A stretch of DNA of 64,000 nucleotides from Chryseobacterium sp. 18061 (GTDB taxonomy: Bacteria > Pseudomonadota > Gammaproteobacteria > Enterobacterales > Enterobacteriaceae): contig CACSKA010000009.1 of the NCBI GenBank assembly GCA_902706205.1, positions 124,001 through 188,000 on the forward strand, given 5' to 3'. Numbering within the stretch: the first letter of the stretch is position 1; the number at the start of each line of letters is the position of its first letter. Positions 51,841 through 60,555 of this stretch are shown piece by piece. The notes under the pieces are model-generated. The model was not told the DNA's origin. It did not search any database and saw only the letters and a list, made by a program, of their open reading frames with translations. The position numbers and the translations under genes are program-made.

Positions 51841-52041
51841 GTGAGCCAGGCAACTCCTATGCGAAAACGACACCAGTTTAACAGTCGCATGACCCGGATC
51901 ATTTTACTTATCAGCTTCCTCTTCTTCTTTGGCCGCTTCGTCTATTCCTCAATCGGCGCCTGGCAGCATCATCAGGACAAGAAAGCCGCGCAGCAGTCAA
52001 GTCAGGTAACTGAACCTCAGGTGCGCACCGAGCAAAATTAG
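51841..52041 (+). CDS. yfgG: Small membrane protein YfgG
   Basis: This 66-residue protein starts at GTG with AAAGGA upstream and has one membrane helix (about residues 19-37, IILLISFLFFFGRFVYSSIG) between a basic N terminus and a polar tail. It matches YfgG, which in E. coli has been associated with nickel and cobalt tolerance. In E. coli yfgH and yfgI come next; here a transporter gene follows after 110 bp. Confidence 0.9.
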   Translation: MSQATPMRKRHQFNSRMTRIILLISFLFFFGRFVYSSIGAWQHHQDKKAAQQSSQVTEPQVRTEQN

Positions 52042-52151
52042 TTCCTCTCAGGCCAGGACAATTCCCGGCAAAAGTCCCTGCATTTGCATCCTACGGTAAA
52101 ACCAAGCACGATGATGGTGAATCCGTAACGAACAGCCAATACAGGGAACGT

Positions 52152-53498
52152 ATGAAAAACATCCTGAATACCTTTCTGCCGCTGTACACCACCACCCTGC
52201 TGATGCTGCTCGGTTCCGGGCTGTTGACTACCTATATTTCATTGCGCCTTGCGCACGAAGAAGTCAACGGTACGGTTATCGGGGCGATAACCGCAGCGAA
52301 CTATCTGGGTCTGGTGATTGGCGGCAAAGTCGGCCACAACCTGATTGCCCGCGTCGGGCACATTCGCGCTTACGTCTCCTGTGCGGGGATTATCACCGCC
52401 TCGGTCGTCGGCCACGGACTCAGTGATTTTATCCCCCTATGGATTTTCCTGCGCATGGTTATTGGCCTGTGCATGATGTGCCAGTACATGGTGCTGGAAA
52501 GCTGGCTTAATGACCGGGCGGAATCCTCGCAGCGCGGCGCCATCTTTGGGCTGTATATGGTCGCGACCTATCTCGGCCTGTGCGGTGGGCAGATTATCCT
52601 GATGGCGGCAGCCGGAACCGGGCCGTCGATGCTGCTGATTGTCGCTCTCTGCTTCGCCTTGTGCCTGGTGCCGATCGCGCTCACCACCCGCACCACCGCG
52701 CAGCCAATGACTCCTGCGCCGATGGAGCTCGGCTACTTCTTTAAAGCTATCCCCAAACTGCTGGCGGCAACCCTGGTGATGGGCATGGCTGCCGGCGCGT
52801 TTTACGGTCTGGCACCAGTCTATGCCATCTCGCAAGGCTTAAGCACTCGGCAAACTGGCCTGTTCATGGGCGTGACCATTTTCGCCGGGATGGTTTCGCA
52901 GTTCCCGCTGAGCTGGCTCTCCGACCGCTATGACCGTCAGCATCTGCTGTTTTATACCGCGGTGCTGTTTGCGCTGGCCTCTCTGCCGCTGTCGGTTCTG
53001 CCTCACCTTGGCTTTTACTGGCTGTTGGGTATGGCCTTTATTTCCAGCATGGCGATGTTCTCGCTTTATCCGCTCGGCGTGGCGATTGCCAACGATCGCG
53101 TAGATCCAGAACGCCGCGTATCGCTGACGGCCTGTCTGCTGATGGCATTCGGCGTCGGGGCCTGTATCGGGCCACTGATAACCGGTGCAATCATGCAACC
53201 CTTCGGCGGTAACGTGCTTTATTTCTGCTTCACGCTGTGCGGCGCGACTATCGGGGCCATCAGCTGGATCAGAAAACGTCAGCCGGAGATCATCGTCGAT
53301 GCGCCATTGCCACACGTGGTAATGCCCGATAGCCTGATGTCTTCGCCGCTGGCGGTGGCGCTGAACCCGTCAATGGATGAAGACGTTATTCAGGAAGCGA
53401 TGGTGGATACACCGGCAGAAGAGGCCGCGCCAGAAGACGAAATCACACCTGACGCGGAAACGGCGGAAGAAACACCAGAGGCGAAGACAGCTCCATAA
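52152..53498 (+). CDS. MFS transporter, YcaD-like, with long acidic tail
   Basis: This 448-residue major facilitator has 12 predicted helices and resembles the YcaD subgroup (for example LESWLNDRAESSQRGAIFGLYMVATYLG near residue 115 and GLMPLY-like GLAPVYAISQGLS near 222). The MFS loop motif is WLSDRYDRQHL near 256. From about residue 385 the protein continues as a hydrophilic Glu/Ala/Pro/Thr-rich tail (EEAAPEDEITPDAETAEETP), which E. coli YcaD lacks. Substrate unknown. It ends in a terminator lying inside the convergent DMT gene. Confidence 0.87.
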   Translation: MKNILNTFLPLYTTTLLMLLGSGLLTTYISLRLAHEEVNGTVIGAITAANYLGLVIGGKVGHNLIARVGHIRAYVSCAGIITASVVGHGLSDFIPLWIFLRMVIGLCMMCQYMVLESWLNDRAESSQRGAIFGLYMVATYLGLCGGQIILMAAAGTGPSMLLIVALCFALCLVPIALTTRTTAQPMTPAPMELGYFFKAIPKLLAATLVMGMAAGAFYGLAPVYAISQGLSTRQTGLFMGVTIFAGMVSQFPLSWLSDRYDRQHLLFYTAVLFALASLPLSVLPHLGFYWLLGMAFISSMAMFSLYPLGVAIANDRVDPERRVSLTACLLMAFGVGACIGPLITGAIMQPFGGNVLYFCFTLCGATIGAISWIRKRQPEIIVDAPLPHVVMPDSLMSSPLAVALNPSMDEDVIQEAMVDTPAEEAAPEDEITPDAETAEETPEAKTAP

Positions 53499-53517
53499 TT
53501 GGGGCGGCCTCCTGGCG

Positions 53518-54432
53518 TCATGACAGGGCGACTTTTGTCGCCCTTTTTTGTGCATTTCTGGAGCACAGCGCAATCCCGCAAATAATCAGTACCGTGCTGG
53601 CCAGATGGAACGGATGCAGCGTCACGTTCAGGAACATCACGCTGAATAATCCTCCGGTCAGGGGGATCAGATGGGAGAACACTTCGCCACGAGTAGCCCC
53701 GATAGCCTGAATGCCTTTGTTCCACAGCAGATACGACAGCCACGACGGGAAAATAATCAGATACGCCAGCCCTGACAGAAACTCCGGTTGCAGGTACTCA
53801 TGGGTGGACGGCAGGCCATGCTCGTACAGGGAGAACAGCAGTACCGGCAGCAGTACCACGGCACCAAACGCCGCGCTGACCGCCACGAAAGCATTGCCTC
53901 CGACTTCACGTGGTTTAGTGCGCAGGAACGCACAGTACACCGCCCAACTGGCCGCCGAGCCCATGGTCCAAAGGTCACCGCGGTTGAGGTTTTTCAGCGT
54001 ATCCAGATGCAGTAAATCCCCCTGCATTACCAGCCACACCACACCAAATGAACTCAGAACAACACCGGCAATATTATGTGCCGATATTTTCTCTTTAAAA
54101 ATATAACGATTAATTAATAACACCAGCACTGGCGTGGTAGATAAATAAATTGCTGCATTCAGCGAAGAGGTATATTGCAGGCCAATATAAAGTGTCAGTG
54201 GAAATAATACCTGACCAAATAATGCGAGGAATGCCAGCACCGAAAAAGAGCGTTTCATCACCGACCACTGAGCGCGAATCTGTCGGGAATAGAGGCTAAC
54301 CAACAGCAGCGCCGTCAAAACCCAGCGTGCAGCCGAAAGTAAAATAGGATCTGTGTGGGCCACCAAAATATGGCCCACCACATAATTCCCACCCCAAAAG
54401 CAGGCTGCAAGGCTAAGTAATAAATAAGGCAT
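53518..54432 (-). CDS. EamA/DMT-family transporter
   Basis: This 304-residue inner-membrane protein has the ten-helix duplicated EamA (drug/metabolite transporter) architecture: FWGGNYVVGHILV near residue 12, LQYTSSLNAAIYLSTTPVLV near 85 and FLSGLAYLIIFPSWLSYLLWNKGIQAIG near 220-245. Substrates of such carriers range from amino acids to metabolites and cannot be told here. It is divergent from the LysR gene at 54534, a frequent regulator-transporter arrangement. Its last codons contain the terminator of the facing MFS gene. Confidence 0.87.
   Translation of the reverse strand: MPYLLLSLAACFWGGNYVVGHILVAHTDPILLSAARWVLTALLLVSLYSRQIRAQWSVMKRSFSVLAFLALFGQVLFPLTLYIGLQYTSSLNAAIYLSTTPVLVLLINRYIFKEKISAHNIAGVVLSSFGVVWLVMQGDLLHLDTLKNLNRGDLWTMGSAASWAVYCAFLRTKPREVGGNAFVAVSAAFGAVVLLPVLLFSLYEHGLPSTHEYLQPEFLSGLAYLIIFPSWLSYLLWNKGIQAIGATRGEVFSHLIPLTGGLFSVMFLNVTLHPFHLASTVLIICGIALCSRNAQKRATKVALS
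53525..53550 (+). terminator. Terminator of the YcaD-like gene, inside the DMT gene
   Basis: AGGGCGAC (53525-53532) and GTCGCCCT (53537-53544) with a TTTT loop and a following T run form a strong terminator for the plus strand. It lies within the last 11 codons of the convergent transporter gene. Confidence 0.85.
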
Positions 54433-54533
54433 AAATGCTCCCGTAAAAATACGTTCTGGATTAACAGAAGATTATCGCGGGGCTAAATTGGATGCTAATA
54501 TAATGTTTTCCTCATCGGGTATCGTTTAAAACT

Positions 54534-55451
54534 ATGAAGTTCACTCTGAGACAACTTGAGTTCTACATAGCTTTAGCAGAAACATTACAAGTTTCTAAAG
54601 CCGCCAGCCGTTGCCACGTTTCGCAATCCTCGATGACCGTTGCACTGCGCAACCTTGAGGAAACGGTGAATGCGCAATTATTCCTGCGCCAGCCCAAAGG
54701 CATTCAGTTGACCGCGGCGGGTGAACGCTTTCTCGCCCATGCCCGAAAAATCATGAACGACGGCCGATTTGCGCTGGAAGATTTGCTGAACCAGCCTGAA
54801 ACTACGGCCGGAGTGGTACGCATCGGCATCGCTGAGACGCTTTCTGCCTATCTGCTACCCGAAATATTGCATGAAATTGAAAGCCGTTTTCCGCTGATAG
54901 ACATCATTTTTCAGGAAGCCCAGGCACCGGAACTGCTCAGCGCGCTGCGGGATCAACAGATCGATTTCTGTTTATTGCTGACCTCAAATATTCCACACGA
55001 TGATGATCTGGAAGTGGAAACGTTTATCCGTTCACTGCGCCAGCTCTGGACGTCAATCGACCATCCGCTGCTCAGCAAACATGAAATAACGCTCAGCGAT
55101 GTGGCACAAATGCCCTATTTGATGTTGAGCACCGACGAATACCCCAGTGTGATCGGCGATCATTTTAAAAACAGCGGATTCTCGCCAGACATTTGCTTCC
55201 GCTCTAACTCGTTCGAAGCCGTACGCAGCCTGGTGGCGCAGGGCAAAGGCGTCACGATTTTGTCGGATCTGGTGTATCGCCCATGGGCGCTGAGCGGCCT
55301 GAGAGTAGCACGCCGGACGATCAATGACTGCATCACCTACATGGACGTCGGGGTGGTGAAAACCATCAACCATCCGCCTTCCTCCGCCAGTCAGCGACTG
55401 ATGGATTTTATGCGACAGCAAATTCTTCGCTTGCATGCGCATTCGAGGTGA
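54534..55451 (+). CDS. LysR-family transcription regulator
   Basis: This 305-residue LTTR has the N-terminal winged HTH (residues 3-62: LRQLEFYIALAETLQVSKAASRCHVSQSSMTVALRNLEE) and a C-terminal periplasmic-binding-like effector domain from about residue 90 (GVVRIGIAETLSAYLLPEIL). It is divergent from the DMT exporter with about 100 bp between them, so it probably controls that gene and itself. The ATG at 54534 directly begins the HTH domain, as is usual. The effector is unknown. Confidence 0.9.
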   Translation: MKFTLRQLEFYIALAETLQVSKAASRCHVSQSSMTVALRNLEETVNAQLFLRQPKGIQLTAAGERFLAHARKIMNDGRFALEDLLNQPETTAGVVRIGIAETLSAYLLPEILHEIESRFPLIDIIFQEAQAPELLSALRDQQIDFCLLLTSNIPHDDDLEVETFIRSLRQLWTSIDHPLLSKHEITLSDVAQMPYLMLSTDEYPSVIGDHFKNSGFSPDICFRSNSFEAVRSLVAQGKGVTILSDLVYRPWALSGLRVARRTINDCITYMDVGVVKTINHPPSSASQRLMDFMRQQILRLHAHSR

Positions 55452-55474
55452 TGAGCGCTGCCGCGCAGGTCATG

Positions 55475-55921
55475 TTACTTAACTTTCTGCACTTCAGTTT
55501 CGGCAGGGACTAGCGCAGTTCCATCTTCCGAAATGGGCCCCATGAACGGAACCGGCTTGCCGGTATGCTTGTCGATCAGAATCGAATGGCGTTCACCGGC
55601 TTCGAACAGGTGCTGCTCGCCCCATTGCCGCAGTGCCACCACTACCGGAAAAAGGCTCTCTCCCTTTGCCGTCAACACATACTCCTGATACGCCGTTCCA
55701 TCCGAGGCGTTCCGCATCTCAAGGATCTCCGCATTAACCAGCTTTTTCAGCCGATCGGAGAGGATGTTTCGTGCCACTCCCAGGCTACGCTGGAAATCGC
55801 CAAAGCGGCGCATGCCATCGAAGACGTTGCGTACGATGAGAAGTGACCAGCGATCTCCGATCACATCCACACTACGGGCAACGGGACAAGGTTCATCGTT
55901 CATGGATTCAGGGGACGGCAT
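55475..55921 (-). CDS. HxlR-family transcription regulator
   Basis: This 148-residue protein has the single HxlR winged helix (about residues 10-100): CPVARSVDVIGDRWSLLIVRNVFDGMRRFGDFQRSLGVARNILSDRL. Cys12 sits where related regulators carry a redox or aldehyde-sensing cysteine. The start at 55921 has AGAGG five bases upstream. It is divergent from an MFS gene, and the shared 107-bp region carries repeated ATTTTAAAACTG boxes, so local regulation of that transporter is likely. Confidence 0.9.
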   Translation of the reverse strand: MPSPESMNDEPCPVARSVDVIGDRWSLLIVRNVFDGMRRFGDFQRSLGVARNILSDRLKKLVNAEILEMRNASDGTAYQEYVLTAKGESLFPVVVALRQWGEQHLFEAGERHSILIDKHTGKPVPFMGPISEDGTALVPAETEVQKVK

Positions 55922-55959
55922 CGGATCCTCTCGTTGACTGGCCAGGGCATTCTGGTTGC

Positions 55960-56008
55960 ATTTTAAAACTGCATAACCTAACCTTCAACTAGTTTTATTT
56001 TAAAACTG
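55960..56008. promoter_or_regulatory. Repeated operator-like boxes between the HxlR and MFS genes
   Basis: The 12-mer ATTTTAAAACTG occurs twice in direct orientation at 55960-55971 and 55997-56008, 37 bp apart, with AACTAGTTTTA between. The core TTTTAAAA is self-complementary. They are good candidates for HxlR binding. Confidence 0.5.
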
Positions 56009-56028
56009 GAATAGTGAGGGCTGGGATC

Positions 56029-57222
56029 ATGAAGAGTTCGATGGCATTACCGTTAACGACTGACCTGCCCCGCAGCCTGGTATGGCTATTCGCCATTGCC
56101 AGTGGCCTGAGCGTGGCCAATGTCTATTACGCGCAACCTCTGCTCGACGTGCTGGCGCAGGACTTCGGTATCAGCCATGCCGCTGTTGGCGGCGTGGTCA
56201 CCGCCACACAAATTGGTTGCGCGCTGGCTCTGCTGCTGCTGGTGCCGTTGGGTGACCGCGTGGATCGCCGTCGTCTGATGGCTTTCCAACTGCTGGTGCT
56301 GGTGGCCGCACTCACTGCGGTTGCCATGGCGAGTTCTGCGTCGGCCCTGCTGGTGGGTATGCTCGCGGTAGGCTTGCTGGGAACGGCGATGACTCAAGGG
56401 CTGATAGCCTATGCAGCCAGTGCGGCAGCAGCCCATGAGCAGGGACGCGTCATAGGTTCGGCACAAAGCGGCGTGTTTATTGGTTTACTGATGGCCCGGG
56501 TATTTTCCGGGGCAATAAGCGATCTGGCAGGCTGGCGCGGCGTTTACCTCTGCTCCGCCTTACTCATGCTAATGATTGCCCTTCCTCTTTGGCAGCGGCT
56601 ACCGACGCTGGTGGTTGTACCTAACCCGATGAGCTACCCTCGCCTGATCGCATCCATGCTGACGCTGCTTAGAGACGAAAAAGTACTGCAAGTACGCGGT
56701 GTTCTGGCGCTGCTGATGTTTGCCGCATTCAACATTTTCTGGAGTGCGTTAGTGCTGCCATTAAGTGCACCGCCCTATGGCTTCTCGCACACCATCATCG
56801 GGGCCTTCGGGTTGGTGGGAGTGATCGGGGCACTGGCCGCCACTCGAGCCGGGCAATGGGCCGATCGGGGCTACGCCCAACGCACCAGTGCGCTAGCGCT
56901 TATCGCATTACTGTTAGCCTGGTGGCCCCTGTCGCAGATGGAGTTGTCGCTCGGTGTGCTAGTGATTGGCATCGTGCTGCTCGATTTAGGTGGCCAGGCA
57001 CTTCACGTCACCAATCAGAGCATGATTTTCCGTACCCGACCCGAGGCGCATAGTCGGCTGGTCGGACTCTATATGCTTTTCTACGCTGTCGGCAGCGGAC
57101 TGGGTGCCATCGCCACCACGACAACCTATGCCCGTGCGGGCTGGGATGCCGTGTGCCTGCTGGGGGCTGCGATCAGTTTTTTAGCACTTGGATTCTGGTG
57201 GGTGACGCGAAGAATCACCTGA
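56029..57222 (+). CDS. MFS transporter, drug-efflux type
   Basis: This 397-residue major facilitator has 12 predicted helices and the loop 2-3 motif PLGDRVDRRRLM near residue 72. It belongs with the YnfM/NepI-like bacterial exporters (FAIASGLSVANVYYAQPLLDVLA near residue 19). The GTG at 56014 is open, but GAGGG is well spaced for the ATG at 56029. It is divergent from the HxlR regulator. Substrate unknown. It converges with guaA. Confidence 0.86.
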   Translation: MKSSMALPLTTDLPRSLVWLFAIASGLSVANVYYAQPLLDVLAQDFGISHAAVGGVVTATQIGCALALLLLVPLGDRVDRRRLMAFQLLVLVAALTAVAMASSASALLVGMLAVGLLGTAMTQGLIAYAASAAAAHEQGRVIGSAQSGVFIGLLMARVFSGAISDLAGWRGVYLCSALLMLMIALPLWQRLPTLVVVPNPMSYPRLIASMLTLLRDEKVLQVRGVLALLMFAAFNIFWSALVLPLSAPPYGFSHTIIGAFGLVGVIGALAATRAGQWADRGYAQRTSALALIALLLAWWPLSQMELSLGVLVIGIVLLDLGGQALHVTNQSMIFRTRPEAHSRLVGLYMLFYAVGSGLGAIATTTTYARAGWDAVCLLGAAISFLALGFWWVTRRIT

Positions 57223-57235
57223 ACAAAAACAAAAA

Positions 57236-57261
57236 TAAAAAAGCCCGCAGTTACGCGGGCT
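57236..57261 (-). terminator. Intrinsic terminator of guaBA
   Basis: On the minus strand an AGCCCGC/GCGGGCT stem (57255-57261 with 57242-57248) is followed by TTTTTTATTTTTG. It may also stop the convergent MFS transcript. Confidence 0.82.
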
Positions 57262-57284
57262 GAAAGGCTAGAGCTGACCGGGGG

Positions 57285-58862
57285 TTATTCCCACTCAATC
57301 GTCGCTGGCGGTTTGCCGCTGATGTCATACACCACGCGGGAAATCCCGTTCACTTCGTTGATGATGCGATTAGACACGCGGCCGAGGAAATCGTACGGCA
57401 GGTGCGCCCAGTGCGCAGTCATGAAGTCGATAGTTTCGACGGCACGCAGAGAAACAACCCAGTCGTACTTGCGGCCATCGCCCATCACGCCGACGGAACG
57501 GACCGGCAGGAATACGGTGAATGCCTGGCTCACTTTGTTGTACAGGTCAGCTTTGTGCAGCTCTTCGATGAAGATAGCGTCCGCACGACGCAGCAGGTCG
57601 CAGTACTCTTTCTTCACTTCGCCCAGCACGCGCACGCCGAGGCCTGGCCCTGGGAACGGGTGGCGGTACAGCATGTCATACGGCAGACCCAGCTCCAGAC
57701 CGATTTTGCGCACTTCGTCTTTGAACAGTTCACGCAGCGGTTCAACCAGACCCATCTTCATCTCTTTCGGCAGGCCGCCCACGTTGTGGTGAGATTTGAT
57801 GACGTGTGCTTTACCGGTCGCGGAGGCCGCGGATTCAATCACGTCAGGATAGATAGTGCCCTGAGCCAGCCATTTCACATCTTCGAGCTTTAGCGCTTCT
57901 TCATCAAACACTTCGACAAATACGCGGCCGATAATTTTACGTTTAGCTTCCGGATCGTTTTCACCCGCCAGCGCGCTCAGGAAGCGCTCTTCACCTTCCA
58001 CGTGCACGATGTTCAGACCGAAATGATCGCCAAACATATCCAGCACCTGCTGAGATTCATTCAGGCGCAGCAAACCGTTGTCGACGAACACACAGGTCAG
58101 ATTTTTACCGATAGCACGGTGCAGCAGCATCGCAGTTACGGAAGAATCAACGCCGCCGGACAAGCCGAGGATCACGTTGTCGTTGCCAACCTGCTGACGA
58201 ATACGCTCAACAGCATCTTCGATGATTTTTGCTGATGTCCACAGAGCTTCGCACTGGCAAATATCGAGCACGAAACGCTCCAGCATACGCAGGCCCTGAC
58301 GGGTGTGCGTCACTTCCGGGTGGAACTGCACGCCGTAGAAGCGTTTTTCTTCGTTTGCCATAATGGCAAACGGGCAGGTTTCAGTGCTGGCAACGGTCAC
58401 GAAATCAGACGGGATGGCAGTCACTTTGTCGCCGTGGCTCATCCATACGTCGAGCAGTGGCTTACCTTCTGCGGTCAGGGCGTCTTCGATGCCACGAACC
58501 AATGCGCTGTCGGTTCTGACTTCTACCTGCGCGTAGCCAAACTCACGTTCGTTAGAACCTTCAACGTGGCCGCCAAGCTGCATTGCCATGGTCTGCATGC
58601 CGTAGCACACGCCGAGAACCGGGACGCCTGCTTCGAAGACATACTCTGGCGCGCGCGGGCTGTTGTCTTCGGTGGTGCTTTCCGGGCCGCCGGACAAGAT
58701 GATACCGCTCGGATTGAACTCACGAATTTGTGCTTCGGTAACGTCCCAGGCCCACAGTTCACAATAAACGCCCAGCTCGCGCACGCGACGTGCAACCAGT
58801 TGAGTGTACTGAGAACCGAAATCGAGGATAAGAATGCGATGTTTATGAATATTGTCGGTCAT
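57285..58862 (-). CDS. guaA: GMP synthase (glutamine-hydrolysing)
   Basis: GuaA aminates XMP to GMP using glutamine and ATP. The 525-residue enzyme has an N-terminal class I amidotransferase domain (nucleophile Cys86 in GVCYGMQ; His/Glu in FHPEVTH), an ATP pyrophosphatase domain with the P-loop GLSGGVDSSV near residue 231, and a C-terminal dimerisation domain ending NGISRVVYDISGKPPATIEWE. It is 67 bp downstream of guaB, with a hairpin between the two. Confidence 0.97.
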   Translation of the reverse strand: MTDNIHKHRILILDFGSQYTQLVARRVRELGVYCELWAWDVTEAQIREFNPSGIILSGGPESTTEDNSPRAPEYVFEAGVPVLGVCYGMQTMAMQLGGHVEGSNEREFGYAQVEVRTDSALVRGIEDALTAEGKPLLDVWMSHGDKVTAIPSDFVTVASTETCPFAIMANEEKRFYGVQFHPEVTHTRQGLRMLERFVLDICQCEALWTSAKIIEDAVERIRQQVGNDNVILGLSGGVDSSVTAMLLHRAIGKNLTCVFVDNGLLRLNESQQVLDMFGDHFGLNIVHVEGEERFLSALAGENDPEAKRKIIGRVFVEVFDEEALKLEDVKWLAQGTIYPDVIESAASATGKAHVIKSHHNVGGLPKEMKMGLVEPLRELFKDEVRKIGLELGLPYDMLYRHPFPGPGLGVRVLGEVKKEYCDLLRRADAIFIEELHKADLYNKVSQAFTVFLPVRSVGVMGDGRKYDWVVSLRAVETIDFMTAHWAHLPYDFLGRVSNRIINEVNGISRVVYDISGKPPATIEWE

Positions 58863-58899
58863 TGACGATAATTCCAGGGCAAGTGAAACAAAATCAAAA

Positions 58900-58919
58900 C
58901 GCCCGGCATAAGCCGGGCG
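58900..58919 (-). other. Hairpin in the guaB-guaA gap
   Basis: A perfect 8-bp stem CGCCCGGC (58900-58907) with GCCGGGCG (58912-58919) and ATAA loop is followed on the minus strand by TTTTGATTTTG. It could attenuate transcription into guaA or protect guaB mRNA. Confidence 0.6.
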
Positions 58920-58929
58920 CGGGAAATAA

Positions 58930-60396
58930 TCAAGAACCCATGCGGTAGTTCGGGGATTCCTTGGTGATGGTCACGTCATGTACGTGACTTTCCTGAATGC
59001 CCGCCCCGCTGATGCGTACAAATTCAGCCTTGGTACGCAGCGCGTCGATGGTACCACAGCCGGTCAGGCCCATACAGGAGCGCAGGCCGCCCATCTGTTG
59101 GTGAATGATCTCTTTCAGGCGACCTTTGTACGCCACGCGGCCTTCGATACCTTCCGGTACCAATTTGTCGGCAGCGTTATCGCTCTGGAAGTAACGGTCT
59201 GAGGAGCCTTTGGACATCGCGCCCAGAGAGCCCATGCCGCGGTAAGATTTGTAAGAACGGCCCTGGTAAAGTTCGATTTCACCTGGAGATTCTTCGGTAC
59301 CCGCCAGCATAGAACCGACCATGACTGCGCTTGCGCCCGCGGCAATGGCTTTGGCGATATCACCGGAGAAACGGATGCCGCCATCGGCGATAACCGGAAT
59401 ACCCAGGCCTTCCAGCGCTTCAACCGCGTCGGAAACAGCCGTAATTTGCGGGACGCCCACGCCGGTTACGATACGGGTAGTACAGATAGAACCAGGACCG
59501 ATACCCACTTTCACCGCGCTCACACCAGCGTCAGCCAGGGCACGAGCACCTGCGCCTGTAGCCACGTTACCACCGATGATTTGCAGATCTGGGTATTTCG
59601 CGCGGGTTTCACGAATGCGTTGCAGAACGCCTTCGGAATGGCCGTGAGAGGAGTCAATCAGCAGAACGTCAACGCCCGCGGCAACCAGCGCATCAACGCG
59701 CTCTTCGTTACCGGCACCGGCGCCAACTGCCGCACCCACGCGCAGACGACCATGCTCGTCTTTACACGCATTCGGTTTACGCTCGGCTTTCTGGAAATCT
59801 TTTACGGTGATCATGCCAATCAGATGGAAATTCGCATCAACAACCAGCGCTTTCTCCACACGTTTTTCGTGCATTTTACCGAACACAACGTCACGAGCTT
59901 CGCCTTCACGCACGGTGACCAAACGCTCTTTCGGCGTCATGTACACACTGACAGGCTGGCTGAGGTCGGTCACGAAACGCACGTCACGGCCGGTGATGAT
60001 ACCGACCAGTTCGTTGGTTTCAGTCACTACCGGGTAACCGGCAAAACCGTTACGCGCGGTCAGCTCTTTCACTTCTGCCAGGGTCGTGGTTGGCAAGACG
60101 GATTGTGGGTCAGAAACCACGCCGGACTCGTATTTCTTCACGAGGCGAACTTCTTCCGCCTGACGCTCGATAGACATGTTTTTGTGAATAAAGCCGATGC
60201 CACCTTCCTGAGCCAGGGCAATTGCCAGGCGCGCTTCCGTCACGGTGTCCATTGCTGCGGAGAGCATAGGAATGTTCAGGCGAATGGATTTCGTTAAATG
60301 CGTGCTGAGATCAGCAGTATTCGGCAGAACGGTGGAATGAGCGGGAACGAGGAGGACGTCGTCAAACGTCAGTGCTTCTTTGGCGATACGTAGCAT
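58930..60396 (-). CDS. guaB: IMP dehydrogenase
   Basis: GuaB oxidises IMP to XMP with NAD+, the committed step to GMP. The 488-residue protein has a TIM barrel split by two CBS domains (about residues 93-205), the catalytic-cysteine loop GPGSICTTR near 300-308 and the flap MSKGSSDRYFQ near 400. Length equals E. coli GuaB. It heads the guaBA operon under a PurR-box promoter and is divergent from xseA. Confidence 0.97.
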   Translation of the reverse strand: MLRIAKEALTFDDVLLVPAHSTVLPNTADLSTHLTKSIRLNIPMLSAAMDTVTEARLAIALAQEGGIGFIHKNMSIERQAEEVRLVKKYESGVVSDPQSVLPTTTLAEVKELTARNGFAGYPVVTETNELVGIITGRDVRFVTDLSQPVSVYMTPKERLVTVREGEARDVVFGKMHEKRVEKALVVDANFHLIGMITVKDFQKAERKPNACKDEHGRLRVGAAVGAGAGNEERVDALVAAGVDVLLIDSSHGHSEGVLQRIRETRAKYPDLQIIGGNVATGAGARALADAGVSAVKVGIGPGSICTTRIVTGVGVPQITAVSDAVEALEGLGIPVIADGGIRFSGDIAKAIAAGASAVMVGSMLAGTEESPGEIELYQGRSYKSYRGMGSLGAMSKGSSDRYFQSDNAADKLVPEGIEGRVAYKGRLKEIIHQQMGGLRSCMGLTGCGTIDALRTKAEFVRISGAGIQESHVHDVTITKESPNYRMGS

Positions 60397-60437
60397 GGCA
60401 ATATCTCTACCTGGAGGTTAATAAATATTGCCGTGGC

Positions 60438-60466
60438 ATTATACAGAGCGTAATCGGTTGCATCCA
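60438..60466 (-). promoter_or_regulatory. guaBA promoter with PurR box
   Basis: On the minus strand a perfect TATAAT (60438-60443) lies 17 bp from a weak -35 (TGGATG). Between and over them is ATGCAACCGATTACGC (60448-60463), close to the PurR operator of E. coli guaBA, so repressor binding would block RNA polymerase. Confidence 0.72.
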
Positions 60467-60555
60467 CACTTTTTTGCAAAAAATGCTTGCGATCGCATCT
60501 GAGCAAGTTACTATCGACTGAATAACCTGCTGATTTAGAATTTGATCTCGCTCAC

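Noticed and set aside
59446..60297. 283-codon open frame antisense to guaB
   Set aside because: Shadow of a highly conserved gene; low-complexity His/Arg/Phe-rich composition and no ribosome site.
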